A DNA stretch of 43,099 nucleotides from Jeotgalibacillus soli (GCF_000829435.1 NZ_JXRP01000012.1:1-43099), one strand, 5' to 3'; positions 17,391-26,496 are shown, counted from the stretch's first letter. Translations and numbers: made by a program. Notes: generated by a model from the letters alone, not told the origin.

Positions 17391-18103
17391 AGACGTATAC
17401 GATGATACAAATAAAAAGGAAACAGCCATAAGATATAGGGTTAGTCACACTGAATCATTGACAAAGGCACAAAAAAGTATAACGTCTGCAATGCTCCATC
17501 ACTGCAGCAAGCGGCGTTTGAAACTCATCGAAAGTAGAAAGATCTACCGGTAAAAGGTGATACATAAAAGTAAAAGGGAGCTGTAGAGAATGGATTTAGG
17601 ACTAAATAGGAAATCAGTGTTAGGTGATTTTCAGTGCAAAAAGTGCCCCTTTTTCATCACCAGACTTAGGATTAAAGCATGGGAAGCAGGGTAAGCCGGA
17701 TAGCTAGATGGGGGCGATAGCCAAATGATATGGTATTATTTTCTCTCATACGGGCATTGACATATCGGCATCCTTTCTTACTAAAGGACTATTTTCACCT
17801 GCAAGTTTACGTTCCAGTTCGTAAACATCTTCCCAAAATTAATATAAGTACTTAATTAAACTTTGCCCACAAAACTATATTAACTTTACAACCAACTTTG
17901 TTGTTAGTAGGGGGAGAAACCAATTAAACTTTTATCATTTCAGTAGGTTTGAGGATTTTGCTAAGACTACTTACGATATTGCTCTATCCATTGAATTGGA
18001 TAGAGAGGAAAAAATGAAACAAGTCACCTAACTGCAGTTGAACTAACTATACTAAAACAACCAATTGCATCGAATGTGATTTAAAAAATTATAAAATTAA
18101 TGA
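17391..18103. other. Gene-free stretch with possible decayed fragments
   Basis: At 17590 an ATG with GGGAG upstream starts MDLGLNRKSVL, reminiscent of the first residues of short-chain dehydrogenases, but the frame then loses any such likeness. On the minus strand about 17740-17835 reads EDVYELERKLAGENSPLV and on, coding-like but unassigned. No intact gene or RNA is seen. Confidence 0.35.
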
Positions 18104-18132
18104 TTGAAAATAAAAAATTTTTTAATTATTAT
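18104..18132 (+). promoter_or_regulatory. Sigma-A-type promoter of the Lrp/AsnC gene
   Basis: TTGAAA (18104-18109) and TATTAT (18127-18132) are 17 bases apart in a very AT-rich region about 37 bases before ATG 18169. Confidence 0.55.
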
Positions 18133-18142
18133 AAAAATAATT
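18124..18142 (+). promoter_or_regulatory. Inverted repeat over the -10 box, candidate autoregulatory operator
   Basis: AATTATT and AATAATT are exact inverted repeats separated by ATAAA, and they cover the -10 box of the Lrp-type gene. Lrp/AsnC proteins often repress their own gene from AT-rich sites of this sort. Confidence 0.45.
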
Positions 18143-18168
18143 ATAATTTTTATAATAAAGCTTGAAAG

Positions 18169-18669
18169 ATGGTGCGCGAAATCAAAAAAAATGTAAAGGC
18201 CGAAAACACACAACAGCAGATTTTAGATGATCTTGATTTTGAAATTATTACACGACTACAAAAAGACGGAAGAACTTCGTATACGGAAATAGCCGAAGAG
18301 TTGAGAATCACAGTAGGAACAGTGAGAAACAGAGTTCAAAGGCTTACAGAAAACGAAATACTTAAAATCGTAGGTGTTGTGAATCCTTTTAAGACTGGGA
18401 ATCCTTCAGTGACAATGTTTGGAATAAAAGTTCAACTTCATTTACTTGAAGATGTTATAAGTGAACTTGTGAAAATTCCAGAAGTCCGTTTTGTCGCAGC
18501 AGCGACTGGTGTTTATGATATATATGCAGAAGTAATCACATCTTCAAATGAAGAACTGTATAAAGTTTTTAAATCACAAATGAGTAAAATTGAAGGTATT
18601 GAATTAATGGATTCTTCGTTGCTCCTTGCTATTTATAAACAAACATATGATTGGGAAGTAGGAACATAA
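18169..18669 (+). CDS. Lrp/AsnC family transcriptional regulator
   Basis: The 166-residue protein has an N-terminal winged helix-turn-helix (about 24-80; LDFEIITRLQKDGRTSYTEI, then ITVGTVRNRVQRL as the recognition helix) and a C-terminal RAM/AsnC effector domain (about 85-160; VRFVAAATGVYDIYAEVITS). Such regulators form octamers and respond to amino acids. About 22 extra residues precede the helix-turn-helix; the start ATG 18169 has only a weak GAAAG site. It lies directly upstream of the M20 and M28 peptidase genes, so it probably controls them and responds to an amino acid they release; this is inferred from position. Confidence 0.88.
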   Translation: MVREIKKNVKAENTQQQILDDLDFEIITRLQKDGRTSYTEIAEELRITVGTVRNRVQRLTENEILKIVGVVNPFKTGNPSVTMFGIKVQLHLLEDVISELVKIPEVRFVAAATGVYDIYAEVITSSNEELYKVFKSQMSKIEGIELMDSSLLLAIYKQTYDWEVGT

Positions 18670-18692
18670 TCGTACCCGTTTTATACTACATT

Positions 18693-18712
18693 ATTTCTGA
18701 ATTTTCAGAAAT
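18693..18712 (+). promoter_or_regulatory. Inverted repeat upstream of the M20 gene
   Basis: ATTTCTGAA and TTCAGAAAT are exact inverted repeats with a 2-base centre, 24 bases after the regulator stop and just upstream of the putative peptidase promoter. No T run follows, so an operator is more likely than a terminator. Confidence 0.4.
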
Positions 18713-18726
18713 ATGTTAGCGACACT

Positions 18727-18755
18727 TTGATAGAAAAGGTTAAAAAATTTAAATT
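18727..18755 (+). promoter_or_regulatory. Possible promoter of the M20-M28 pair
   Basis: TTGATA (18727-18732) and TAAATT (18750-18755) are 17 bases apart. AGGAGGGAAAG follows as the ribosome binding site of ATG 18782. Confidence 0.4.
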
Positions 18756-18781
18756 CGTTAATAAGATTTAGGAGGGAAAGG

Positions 18782-19939
18782 ATGAGTAACATCACAGCAG
18801 GCAGGATAACAGATTTTCTCCAAAGCAAACAGTCTGAAATGATTGAGATGTTAAAGATATTAGTAGAAAAAGAGTCGACTACGGTTGATAAAAAATTAAA
18901 TGATGAATTGGGAGCCTATATCGCCGAATTATTTAGACAAATGACTGGCGGTAAAACAACAACAATTCAGAATGACCTTTATGGAAATCACATTAAAGGC
19001 GAATTCGGAAGTGGTACTGAACAGATTCTAATTTTGGCGCATTTTGATACAGTGTGGCAAAAAGGAGACATCCTTGAAAAAATCCCTTTTAAAATAGTAG
19101 ACGATCAAGCATATGGTCCAGGCACTTTTGATATGAAAGGCGGCTTAGTTCAGGGCTTATACGCACTGCATGCACTTAAGGAGCTTAATGAAACGCTTTC
19201 TAAAAAAGTTGTGTTCCTATTTACATCTGATGAGGAATTGGGAAGCCCCACTTCACAGCATTTAATTGAAGAGGAAGCGAAAAAAAGTGTTTGTGTACTT
19301 GTATTGGAACCTGCTATATCGACAGAAGGAGCATTAAAGACATCCAGAAAGGGTGTAGGGATGTTTAAACTGTCTATCCAGGGCAGAGCTGCTCACGCTG
19401 GAGTGGAACCGGAAAAAGGGTTAAGCGCCATCCATGAACTTAGTAAACAGGTATCCTACCTGTACAAGTTAACAGATTTAAAAAAAGGGACGACTGTTAA
19501 TGTAGGAACCGTTTCGGGAGGAACGACCATTAACGTAGTTGCTGCAGAAGCGAATGCGGATATTGATTTGCGAGTAAAGACACAGGCTGAATTCGACCGT
19601 GTCATTCCTATTATTAAAAATTTAAAACCAAATATAGAGGGACTTCAGGTTGAAGTTTCAGGCGGTGTTAATCGGCCGCCCTTGGAAAGAACAGAAGAAG
19701 TAGTTAACCTTTACAATAAGGCTAAAAAAATTGCAAAAGAAGATCTTGGTTTTACGTTACTAGAAAAAGAAACGGGGGGAGGAAGCGATGGAAACTTTAC
19801 AGCTCCTTTTGCACCAACCCTTGACGGATTAGGTGCAGTTGGGGACGGAGCCCATGCGCTGCATGAGCATTTGTTTATTTCTGAGATGCCAAAAAGGAGC
19901 GCTCTACTTGCTTTGCTGCTTAAAGAATTGGGAAGCTAA
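18782..19939 (+). CDS. M20 family metallopeptidase (carboxypeptidase G2-like)
   Basis: The 385-residue zinc hydrolase has the full M20 site: His87 in LAHFDTVW, bridging Asp117 in FDMKGG, catalytic Glu151 with ligand Glu152 in SDEELGS, Glu176 in LEPA, and a C-terminal His in the HALHEH segment (359-363). RKGVGMFKLSIQGRAAHAGV marks the inserted dimerisation domain. The CPG2-type subfamily removes C-terminal Glu/Asp or N-acyl groups from amino acids and dipeptides. A strong AGGAGGGAAAG precedes ATG. No signal peptide is seen, so it is cytoplasmic. The M28 gene follows after 17 bases, forming an operon under the Lrp-type gene. Confidence 0.9.
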   Translation: MSNITAGRITDFLQSKQSEMIEMLKILVEKESTTVDKKLNDELGAYIAELFRQMTGGKTTTIQNDLYGNHIKGEFGSGTEQILILAHFDTVWQKGDILEKIPFKIVDDQAYGPGTFDMKGGLVQGLYALHALKELNETLSKKVVFLFTSDEELGSPTSQHLIEEEAKKSVCVLVLEPAISTEGALKTSRKGVGMFKLSIQGRAAHAGVEPEKGLSAIHELSKQVSYLYKLTDLKKGTTVNVGTVSGGTTINVVAAEANADIDLRVKTQAEFDRVIPIIKNLKPNIEGLQVEVSGGVNRPPLERTEEVVNLYNKAKKIAKEDLGFTLLEKETGGGSDGNFTAPFAPTLDGLGAVGDGAHALHEHLFISEMPKRSALLALLLKELGS

Positions 19940-19956
19940 AAAAGGGGGAAACTTAC

Positions 19957-21705
19957 GTGGGGAAACATTTGAAATCTATACAAAATCAACTGATTGAGGA
20001 AGTTAATCAAGAACTTTTAATGGAGTTTACAAAAAACGTTGCTTCAGAGGTTCGCTTATCAGGAACGGAAGAAGAACTTCGTGCTTTTGATTATGTGAAA
20101 GCCAAGCTGGAGGAATTCGGACTAGAAGCAGAGTTAACTTTAAGTGATGCATATATTAGTCTGCCTGGAAAAGCATTGCTGAAAATAGAAGGCAGGAACT
20201 TTCCTTCTATTACCCATTCGATGGCTGTTTCGACGGGCGCTGAGGGGTTAGAAGCTGAAGTCGTTTATGCAGGAAAATCGATATCAGCAAATTATGAAAA
20301 GCAACCGGTAAAAGGGAAAATTGTTCTATTAGATGGCCTTGCCATACCTGGTGCAGTTCTTGAAGCACAGCAGGCTGGAGCAAAGGCTTGTATTTTTATT
20401 AATGCTGAGCATACTCATGAAATGATTGTATCACCTGTATGGGGGAACCCAACCACTGACACCTTTATTCTATTACCTGCTATACCAGTTATATCTGTAA
20501 ATTATCATGATGGCGAAGTGATTAAAGAGATCGTTGAAAATAAAAATTCCACCAAAGGATGGCTTCATACAATTGTTGATACTGGCTGGAGAAAAATACC
20601 TACACTTACTGCTGAAATAAAGGGCAATGTAGAACCAGAGAAATTTGTTTTGTTTAGTGGTCATATTGATTCTTGGCATTATGGGGTAATGGATAATGGA
20701 ACCGCAGATGCTACGATGTTGGAAGTGGCGAGGATACTATCCAGCCATAAAAAGAAGCTTCGCCGTACGTTAAGGCTTGCCTTTTGGTCAGGACACTCCC
20801 ATGGACGTTATGCTGGTTCCGCGTTGTATTGTGATGCACATTGGGAAGAATTGCACGAAAATTGTGTTCTTCATATTAATGTTGATTCTGTTGGAGGCAA
20901 AGGGGCATCAATATTAACAGAGGCCAATTGCATGGCGGAAACAAGGGATCTTGCTAAACGATCGATTAGGGAGTTAACAGGCGATGAGTTTGAGGGTTCT
21001 CGCTTTGGTAGAGCTGGGGATCAATCGTTCTGGGGTCCAGGAGTTCCTTCACTTTTTATGGGATTATCGGAACAGCCTCAGTCAAACAACCCGGCATCAG
21101 AAGCATTTTCTCAATTATTTGGCGGTGGTAAAGCAGGAGGATTTGGCTGGTGGTGGCATACAACCGAAGATACAATAGATAAAATTTCACCTGAAAATCT
21201 TGAGCGTGACTGCCAAATTTACTTATCAATCGTGTATGAGGCATGCTCTGCTGTTTTGCTGCCTATCAATCAAATGGCAGCCGTCAATGAGCTTGATAAA
21301 TTTATTAAGGACTATCAGTCAAAAGTCGAAGGAAGATTGGATTTAAGCCTTACTTTAAAACGTACCGATAAATTGAAACAACTCATTAACGAATTAATGA
21401 ATCTAGCAGAAACACCACTGTCAGAGTACGAGATTAAAGAGTTTAATGAAACGATAATGTCCCTTTCTAGAATCTTAGTTACTCTTAATTATGTACAGGG
21501 AGACCGCTTCCACCATGATCCTGCAATGAAGCTATCCCCACTGCCGCTGCTGTCAGGCACTGAAAAGCTGGCATTACTCCAAGAAGAAGGCCATGAATTT
21601 AACCTCCTTTTAACCGAATTAAGAAGGAATCTCAATAAAGTCAACTATTCATTTTTACAAGCGATACGTACAGTTAAAAAATCAATTGAAAAACTTAAAG
21701 GCTGA
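19957..21705 (+). CDS. M28 family peptidase with PA domain, variant active site
   Basis: The 582-residue protein has a PA-type inserted domain (about 90-215) and an M28 aminopeptidase-like domain. Zinc ligands expected of M28 are visible: His236 in SGHIDSW, Asp246 in MDNGTAD, Asp310 in NVDSVGG and His401 in WWWHTTED. Where M28 enzymes have a Glu-Glu pair (catalytic base and ligand) this one has WSGHSHGRYAGS (His280-Ser281), so the catalytic machinery is altered. The last about 150 residues are helical. There is no signal peptide, so a cytoplasmic role is likely. GTG 19957 follows AGGGGGAAAC. It shares this variant with the gene at 33128, which it resembles along its whole length. Confidence 0.85.
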   Translation: MGKHLKSIQNQLIEEVNQELLMEFTKNVASEVRLSGTEEELRAFDYVKAKLEEFGLEAELTLSDAYISLPGKALLKIEGRNFPSITHSMAVSTGAEGLEAEVVYAGKSISANYEKQPVKGKIVLLDGLAIPGAVLEAQQAGAKACIFINAEHTHEMIVSPVWGNPTTDTFILLPAIPVISVNYHDGEVIKEIVENKNSTKGWLHTIVDTGWRKIPTLTAEIKGNVEPEKFVLFSGHIDSWHYGVMDNGTADATMLEVARILSSHKKKLRRTLRLAFWSGHSHGRYAGSALYCDAHWEELHENCVLHINVDSVGGKGASILTEANCMAETRDLAKRSIRELTGDEFEGSRFGRAGDQSFWGPGVPSLFMGLSEQPQSNNPASEAFSQLFGGGKAGGFGWWWHTTEDTIDKISPENLERDCQIYLSIVYEACSAVLLPINQMAAVNELDKFIKDYQSKVEGRLDLSLTLKRTDKLKQLINELMNLAETPLSEYEIKEFNETIMSLSRILVTLNYVQGDRFHHDPAMKLSPLPLLSGTEKLALLQEEGHEFNLLLTELRRNLNKVNYSFLQAIRTVKKSIEKLKG

Positions 21706-21969
21706 TAATATTAAAACCTCTGAAATAAGTATGTATTATTGATATTTGGAATAAAAGGAGGAGAGAGATTGTTGGCTGTGTTAACTATGATTATAGAAAT
21801 AGAGCTTGGAGAACGACGATAGTCTTATGAAAAACCGGAATAACTGAATACATTTTTTGGAAAATGACGGTTTAATACATTACAGAAGAAAGAGCTGGTG
21901 TTCATTACTCCCTTCTTTTTAAAAGATGATTGGTAAGAATTTATTCTGGATTGGGGTGAATATATGTAA
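21706..21969. other. Short gap with a mini-ORF
   Basis: GGAGGAGAGAG near 21758-21768 precedes TTG codons of a 17-18 codon ORF ending in TAG near 21823. It is probably a relic; no function can be assigned. Confidence 0.3.
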
Positions 21970-22960
21970 GTGGAAAATGTTAATCGTTTAATAGATGAGA
22001 ATAAACAAGATTACCTTAATGATCCGTTTCGTTTGTTGAAACAACTCAGTATAAGTGCTCAAAATATTGGTATGACAGAATGTAAGGATGTACTTACTGA
22101 GCTGATGCAAGAATCCGGTATCATTACAAAGGGGTTTATAAAACAGATGGGTATTCAATTGTATATGGAGAAGTTATCTCTCTGGAGAATAATTTTACTA
22201 TTCTCATTTATGCTCATTATGATGTGCAGCCTCCTGAGCCATAAGAGGAATGGAATAGCCCGCCTTTCGAACCTGAAATAAGAAATGACAAGATATACGC
22301 AAGGGGTGCAGGTGACACCAAAGGCCAGTTAATGGCCCATGTGTTAGCGGTCAAATCCCTTCTTGAAGCAAACGGAAAGCTACCTGGTAATGTGAAAAAT
22401 GGTGTTTGACGGGGAAGAAGAAAGCTTAAGTAAAAACTTCGAACCTTTTGTTAGAAAAATAAGGATTTGTTAAAAGCCGGTTTAGTCTATACATCTGATG
22501 GTCCACTCCATAGTGATGGTATACCCATGGTAATGTTAGGATACTGTGAAATGCTGTGTATCAATCGCCGCAGGTTTTCTCACATATTTATAGAAACCCT
22601 CTATTAATACAGGCCCGTCAGAAGACCGCATAGATTCCAATATCTGGTGTTAAAGTAAAGTGCCTTGGAATGGTAGAGCCCTCAAGAACTCCTCTTTTGA
22701 CTTGGAAATTGTACAAATGATCATTCAGGCAATCAGAAAGTCATATGATTGGAACCAATTGTTATGCCAGCCATTGGCGAGACATTTCCAGACTACGTAT
22801 TTACGAAGATTTTGGGACTGCCTTCTGTCCTAGTGCCATATGCCAACGCAGACGAAGATAACCATTCGCCAAATGATAATATAGGTATAGAATATTTTTT
22901 AATGAAATAAAAGCAATATGTCAGGTATTAACCGATTTGAAATCAATTGGTAAATCATGA
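21970..22960 (+). pseudogene. M20 family dipeptidase-like gene, broken
   Basis: It starts at GTG 21970 (VENVNRLIDENKQDYLNDPF) and is readable in several frames as an M20 peptidase: ILIYAHYDVQPPEP (zinc His and Asp), [20 protein letters not shown] (bridging Asp), VFDGEEES (catalytic Glu), SDGPLHSDG, and the C-terminal VLVPYANADEDNHSPNDN with the last His ligand. Frameshifts near 22150, 22405 and 22460 and several later stops inactivate it, and the dimerisation domain is badly eroded. It would have been a third M20 enzyme in the cluster, of the A-H-Y-D-V-Q-P dipeptidase type, distinct from its neighbours. Confidence 0.88.
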
Positions 22961-22967
22961 TAAAAAA

Positions 22968-23006
22968 GTAGAAGGGGGCTTTCAATAAGCCATCTTCTGC
23001 TTTTTT
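22968..23006 (+). terminator. Terminator after the M20 relic
   Basis: GTAGAAG-GGGCTT pairs with AAGCC-TCTTCTGC around TCAAT, followed by TTTTTT. It closes the first peptidase block before the sigma-54 promoter. Confidence 0.8.
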
Positions 23007-23054
23007 AGTTCTGGCTAGCATTCGATGAGTAAAAGATTCCGTGAATTAGATAAC

Positions 23055-23091
23055 ACCCTAACTATTTCCAAACCAACCCTAAAAGAACCCT
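23055..23091 (+). promoter_or_regulatory. Phased ACCCT repeats, candidate enhancer for the sigma-54 activator
   Basis: ACCCT occurs at 23055, 23076 and 23087, spaced 21 and 11 bases, that is on one face of the helix. The last copy is 90 bases upstream of the -24 GG. A related repeat lies at 32993-33016 before the second sigma-54 promoter. Confidence 0.4.
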
Positions 23092-23174
23092 CTTCATACT
23101 TATACTTGTATCACAAATAAAAAAATATATAGAAGTTTCCTGAAAAGTTTATTTTTCTAGCTCATCTCCTAAAC

Positions 23175-23191
23175 TTGGCATAGTTCTTGCA
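23175..23191 (+). promoter_or_regulatory. Sigma-54 (-24/-12) promoter of the racemase operon
   Basis: TTGGCATAGTTCTTGCA has GG and GC of the -24 and -12 elements 10 bases apart, matching TGGCA-N6-TTGC. Transcription would start near 23202, leaving about 20 bases before TTG 23223. Confidence 0.88.
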
Positions 23192-23222
23192 TCTATATTT
23201 GAAAACAAAAGGAGGGATTAAA

Positions 23223-24008
23223 TTGAAGATAGTGTATGTACTTCCTGGACCGATTAGCAGAAATGAACAAGGGCGTCTAGAAATGGAGAGGCGATTAGAA
23301 ATCCTTCGGTCCTATGCTGCACCAGCTACTATTGTTGATATCGTAGATGTGGAAGAAGGCCCAGCTTCAATCGAATCATTGTATGAAGAGTACTTAAGTA
23401 TCCCAAGCACTGTGGATTTGATGCTGGAAATGGAGAGAAAAGGTTATGATGCGGCCATATTAGGATGTTATGGTGACCCAGGGCTAGATGCAATCAGAGA
23501 AGTGACAGAAAAAATGGTGGTAGTTGGTCCCGGAGAAGCAGGGGTGATGGCTGCTGCTATGTGTGGATACAGATTTTCCATCATAACCGTAACAAACAGC
23601 ATTGTAAATCCACTGCATCATTTAGTGGAAAAAGCAGGAGTTGGGAAAAAACTTGCTTCCGTTCGTGCTATTGAAACACCGGTTCTTGAGTTGGCAAATG
23701 ATCGGGAAGGAACAATCCGTAAACTTGTTGAAGAGGGAAGAAAGGCGATTACGGAAGATCGTGCAGATACTCTAGTGTTAGGGTGTATGTCTATGGGGTT
23801 TCTTAATGTAGCTGAAGAAATGACAAAGCAATTAGGAGTTCCGGTCATAAATCCAGGAAAAATCTCTTTGAAAATGGCAGAAGCACTTGTTGGTGCCGGA
23901 ATTAGCCATTCGAAAGTTGCTTATCTGACTCCTCCAAAGCTTTCATTAGGGAAAGTCAATTCCTCAGCTGGACTGTTGGTGAGGAAAGAAAGTTCTACTT
24001 CATCCTAA
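23223..24008 (+). CDS. Asp/Glu/hydantoin racemase family protein
   Basis: The 261-residue enzyme has the two catalytic cysteines of cofactor-independent racemases: Cys82 in LGCYGDPG and Cys188 in LGCMSMG. Family members racemise aspartate, glutamate, hydantoins or allantoin, or act as maleate isomerases. The layout (VLPGPISRNE start, GPGEAGVMAAAM near 100) is closest to the hydantoin/Asp-Glu racemase branch. The start is TTG 23223 after GGAGGGA (23211-23217); an in-frame ATG at 23187 lies inside the sigma-54 promoter and cannot be used. It is the first gene of the sigma-54 operon, with the epimerase 65 bases downstream. Confidence 0.87.
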   Translation: MKIVYVLPGPISRNEQGRLEMERRLEILRSYAAPATIVDIVDVEEGPASIESLYEEYLSIPSTVDLMLEMERKGYDAAILGCYGDPGLDAIREVTEKMVVVGPGEAGVMAAAMCGYRFSIITVTNSIVNPLHHLVEKAGVGKKLASVRAIETPVLELANDREGTIRKLVEEGRKAITEDRADTLVLGCMSMGFLNVAEEMTKQLGVPVINPGKISLKMAEALVGAGISHSKVAYLTPPKLSLGKVNSSAGLLVRKESSTSS

Positions 24009-24073
24009 TAAAACCTAATCATTATACCAGAAAATAAATTCACCAAAAGAATATTAATAAGGGGGAGAACTCT

Positions 24074-25159
24074 TTGAGAATTGCCAAGATTGAGGCAAAA
24101 GTTATCCGAACACCCTTGAATGTCAGTTTTAAAACATCATACGGAGATTTTCCTTCATATCAATCCCACCTGATTGTACGAATAACAACAGATACTGGGC
24201 TAACAGGATTAGGAGAAGCATCAGAGCTGCCATTTTTCACTGGTGAAACAGCAGAAACGATGAAGTTGTTAGTTGAAAAAAATCTTGCACAGGCCATTAT
24301 TGGAAAACCTATTTATTCCTTAAAAGATCTTCATCATATCATGGGGAATGTCGTTGGCCAGGCAACAGGGGCCAAGTCGGCTATTGATATGGCATTATGG
24401 GATCTTCAAGGGAAAAGGCTAAATACCCCAGTGTTTGAATTAATGGGTGGCGAAAATAAAGGGCCAATCCGTGTCGCCTATGTTTTAGGAGACGATTCAC
24501 CAGAGATTATGTCTAGCCTCGCCAAAGAGATGACGATCAAGGGATTTGATACAATCAAGATTAAAATAGGAAGTGACTTTAGGAAAGACATTGAAGCCGT
24601 TGAAGAAATTCGCAAGGCAATCGGTCCTAACGTGCATTTAAGAGTAGATGCCAATCAGGGATATAACGTAAAGACGGCAATTAAGGTAATCAATGAGATC
24701 CAGGAATACGATATTGATTATGTCGAACAGCCAGTTCAGGGCTGGGATATTGACGGATTAAAACAAGTAAGAGAGGCTACTTTCATCCCGATTATGGCGG
24801 ATGAAAGTGCCCACACACTTAAAGATGTTTATCAGCTTGCTAAACATCAAGCGGTCGATCTTATTGGAATCAAACTGATAAAATGCGGAGGAATTACACC
24901 TGCTGTCCAAATCGCCCAATTTTCAGAAGCAATTGGTCTGCAATGTGTTTTAATTAGCCCTTGGGATACACTGCTTGCAACAAATGCAAGTCTGCATCTT
25001 TCCACTATATTGCCGGGGAATTTTTCCCATGAAATGGTAGGTCCGTATTATTTGAAGGATGATCCTTTTGGAGAATTAGTAGTGAAGGGGGAAATGGAAA
25101 TCCCTGATGGCAGTGGATTCGGAATACAGGATATATTCGATGATATAACAGAGGTGTAA
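24074..25159 (+). CDS. Enolase-superfamily epimerase (muconate cycloisomerase group, dipeptide epimerase-like)
   Basis: The 361-residue protein has the complete MLE-group site: Lys162-x-Lys164 in IKIKIG, metal ligands Asp192 (VDANQGY), Glu218 (VEQP) and Asp243 (ADES), and Lys267 (GIKLIKCGG). Paired lysines allow proton abstraction from both faces, as in L-Ala-D/L-Glu epimerase, N-succinylamino acid racemase and muconate cycloisomerase. In this setting of racemase and peptidases, an amino-acid or dipeptide epimerase is likeliest, but the family is well known for misassignment. TTG 24074 follows GGGGGAGAAC. The transporter gene starts 5 bases after its stop. Confidence 0.87.
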   Translation: MRIAKIEAKVIRTPLNVSFKTSYGDFPSYQSHLIVRITTDTGLTGLGEASELPFFTGETAETMKLLVEKNLAQAIIGKPIYSLKDLHHIMGNVVGQATGAKSAIDMALWDLQGKRLNTPVFELMGGENKGPIRVAYVLGDDSPEIMSSLAKEMTIKGFDTIKIKIGSDFRKDIEAVEEIRKAIGPNVHLRVDANQGYNVKTAIKVINEIQEYDIDYVEQPVQGWDIDGLKQVREATFIPIMADESAHTLKDVYQLAKHQAVDLIGIKLIKCGGITPAVQIAQFSEAIGLQCVLISPWDTLLATNASLHLSTILPGNFSHEMVGPYYLKDDPFGELVVKGEMEIPDGSGFGIQDIFDDITEV

Positions 25160-25164
25160 GAGAA

Positions 25165-26373
25165 GTGACTAACAGACAGTGGTTTATCGTTATTTTTGTC
25201 AGTTTTATTCACTTTCTCGCTTTCTCACACCGTATGGAGGTTGTTCCTTTCCTAGTTGATCTAAAGAATCAGTATGGTGTTGGTTATGCAGAAGCAGGCG
25301 GTCTTGTATCTGTTTTTCTACTGGGTTATGCTGTTTTTCAGATTCCAGCTGGTACGCTTGCAGACAGATATTCACCAAGGGGCTTAATCATTATTGGGTT
25401 AATCACAATGATGATTTCTTCAATTATATTTTCATTGACTTATTCATTCTATTTGGCTCTAGTACTACGGTTTATTATGGGTGCTTCATCTGCAATGCTT
25501 TTTTCGCCAGGGATCAAATTGATATCCACATTTACTCCTAAAGAAAAACGCGGAGTAAGTATTGGCGTATTAGAAGGAGCAGCAGGAATGGGAATGCTGT
25601 TAACCTTAACTGTCTTTCCGATCTTTTCTGCACTGATAGACTGGCAATGGTTATATTTGGTTCTCTCGTTTATGCTTTTACCGGTATTGTTTTTGTTCTT
25701 AGTGGTTCCCATGAAAGACAACGGTACGGAAGGTAAACAAGAAGAAGACATGAAACCGGGCAGCTTCTCGGAGTTACTCAAAAATAAGAAAATCCAGCGT
25801 TTGTTGGGGATTGCTTTTTTTGGTCTATTTGGTCTATATGGTTTCCTCGCATGGATGCCTACCTATTTAGAATCTTCATTGGGGTACACAAAACAAGAAA
25901 CTGGCTGGGTAATGGCAATCATGATGGTGGCACAAATATTTGCAGCCCCGTTATCCGGCAAGTTTTCTGATTTCCTTGGACAAAGAAAGTCAACTTTACT
26001 GATAGGGAGTATCTTAATGGCTGTTAGCTCTTTATGGCTTTTGCTCCTGGATGATTTTTGGATATATATTGTGGCAGTTGTCATAGGAACCGGTATTTCA
26101 TGGTCAATGGCACCCATGCTTGCACTGGCGACCGAAATCGTGCATGTGAAAATTGCGGGATCCGTTATCAGTATAATGAATACTGTTGGCCAGATAGCTT
26201 CGGCTATTTCCGGGTATGTTTATGGAATGCTTTATGATATATTTGGCAATTTCCAAATCATTTGGGCAGTGTGCTTAATTGCTTTTATTTTAAGGATAAT
26301 ATTTACACTTGGTGAACTCGAAAACCATCAGAATAACGAGATAAAATCTAGAGAGCCTAAAGCATCTATGTGA
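25165..26373 (+). CDS. MFS transporter
   Basis: The 402-residue protein has 12 predicted membrane segments in two halves with a charged central loop (about 190-210, ending in KQEEDMKPGSF). Motif A appears as GTLADRYSPRG between segments 2 and 3 and again in weaker form as GKFSDFLGQRKS after segment 8. GTG 25165 starts 5 bases after the epimerase stop, so the pair is translated from one message. Type resembles anion/organic-acid or sugar-acid symporters of the MFS; the substrate is presumably taken by or made by the racemase and epimerase, but nothing in the sequence fixes it. Confidence 0.87.
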   Translation: MTNRQWFIVIFVSFIHFLAFSHRMEVVPFLVDLKNQYGVGYAEAGGLVSVFLLGYAVFQIPAGTLADRYSPRGLIIIGLITMMISSIIFSLTYSFYLALVLRFIMGASSAMLFSPGIKLISTFTPKEKRGVSIGVLEGAAGMGMLLTLTVFPIFSALIDWQWLYLVLSFMLLPVLFLFLVVPMKDNGTEGKQEEDMKPGSFSELLKNKKIQRLLGIAFFGLFGLYGFLAWMPTYLESSLGYTKQETGWVMAIMMVAQIFAAPLSGKFSDFLGQRKSTLLIGSILMAVSSLWLLLLDDFWIYIVAVVIGTGISWSMAPMLALATEIVHVKIAGSVISIMNTVGQIASAISGYVYGMLYDIFGNFQIIWAVCLIAFILRIIFTLGELENHQNNEIKSREPKASM

Positions 26374-26388
26374 ATTTTTTCTTTTGAA

Positions 26389-26420
26389 AGATTATTGAAA
26401 ATTAAGAATTTTAATAATCT
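26389..26420 (+). repeat. Long intercistronic hairpin
   Basis: AGATTATT-AAAATT (with one bulged G) pairs with AATTTT-AATAATCT, a 14-bp stem with a 3-base loop, 16 bases after the MFS stop. No T run follows, so it may attenuate or protect rather than end the operon message. Confidence 0.6.
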
Positions 26421-26496
26421 ACGACGGTCAGGCAGATGATACGCTTAAGTATGTAGCTTCTTGCGAAATATTAAGTCTAAGGGGGAAAGAGTAAAA

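Noticed and set aside
21970-22281. 103-codon ORF as a membrane protein
   Set aside because: Its hydrophobic second half is a frameshifted reading of the M20 AHYDVQPP region, not a real membrane segment.
23187-23222. Upstream ATG of the racemase gene
   Set aside because: It sits on the -12 element of the sigma-54 promoter and upstream of the predicted transcript start.
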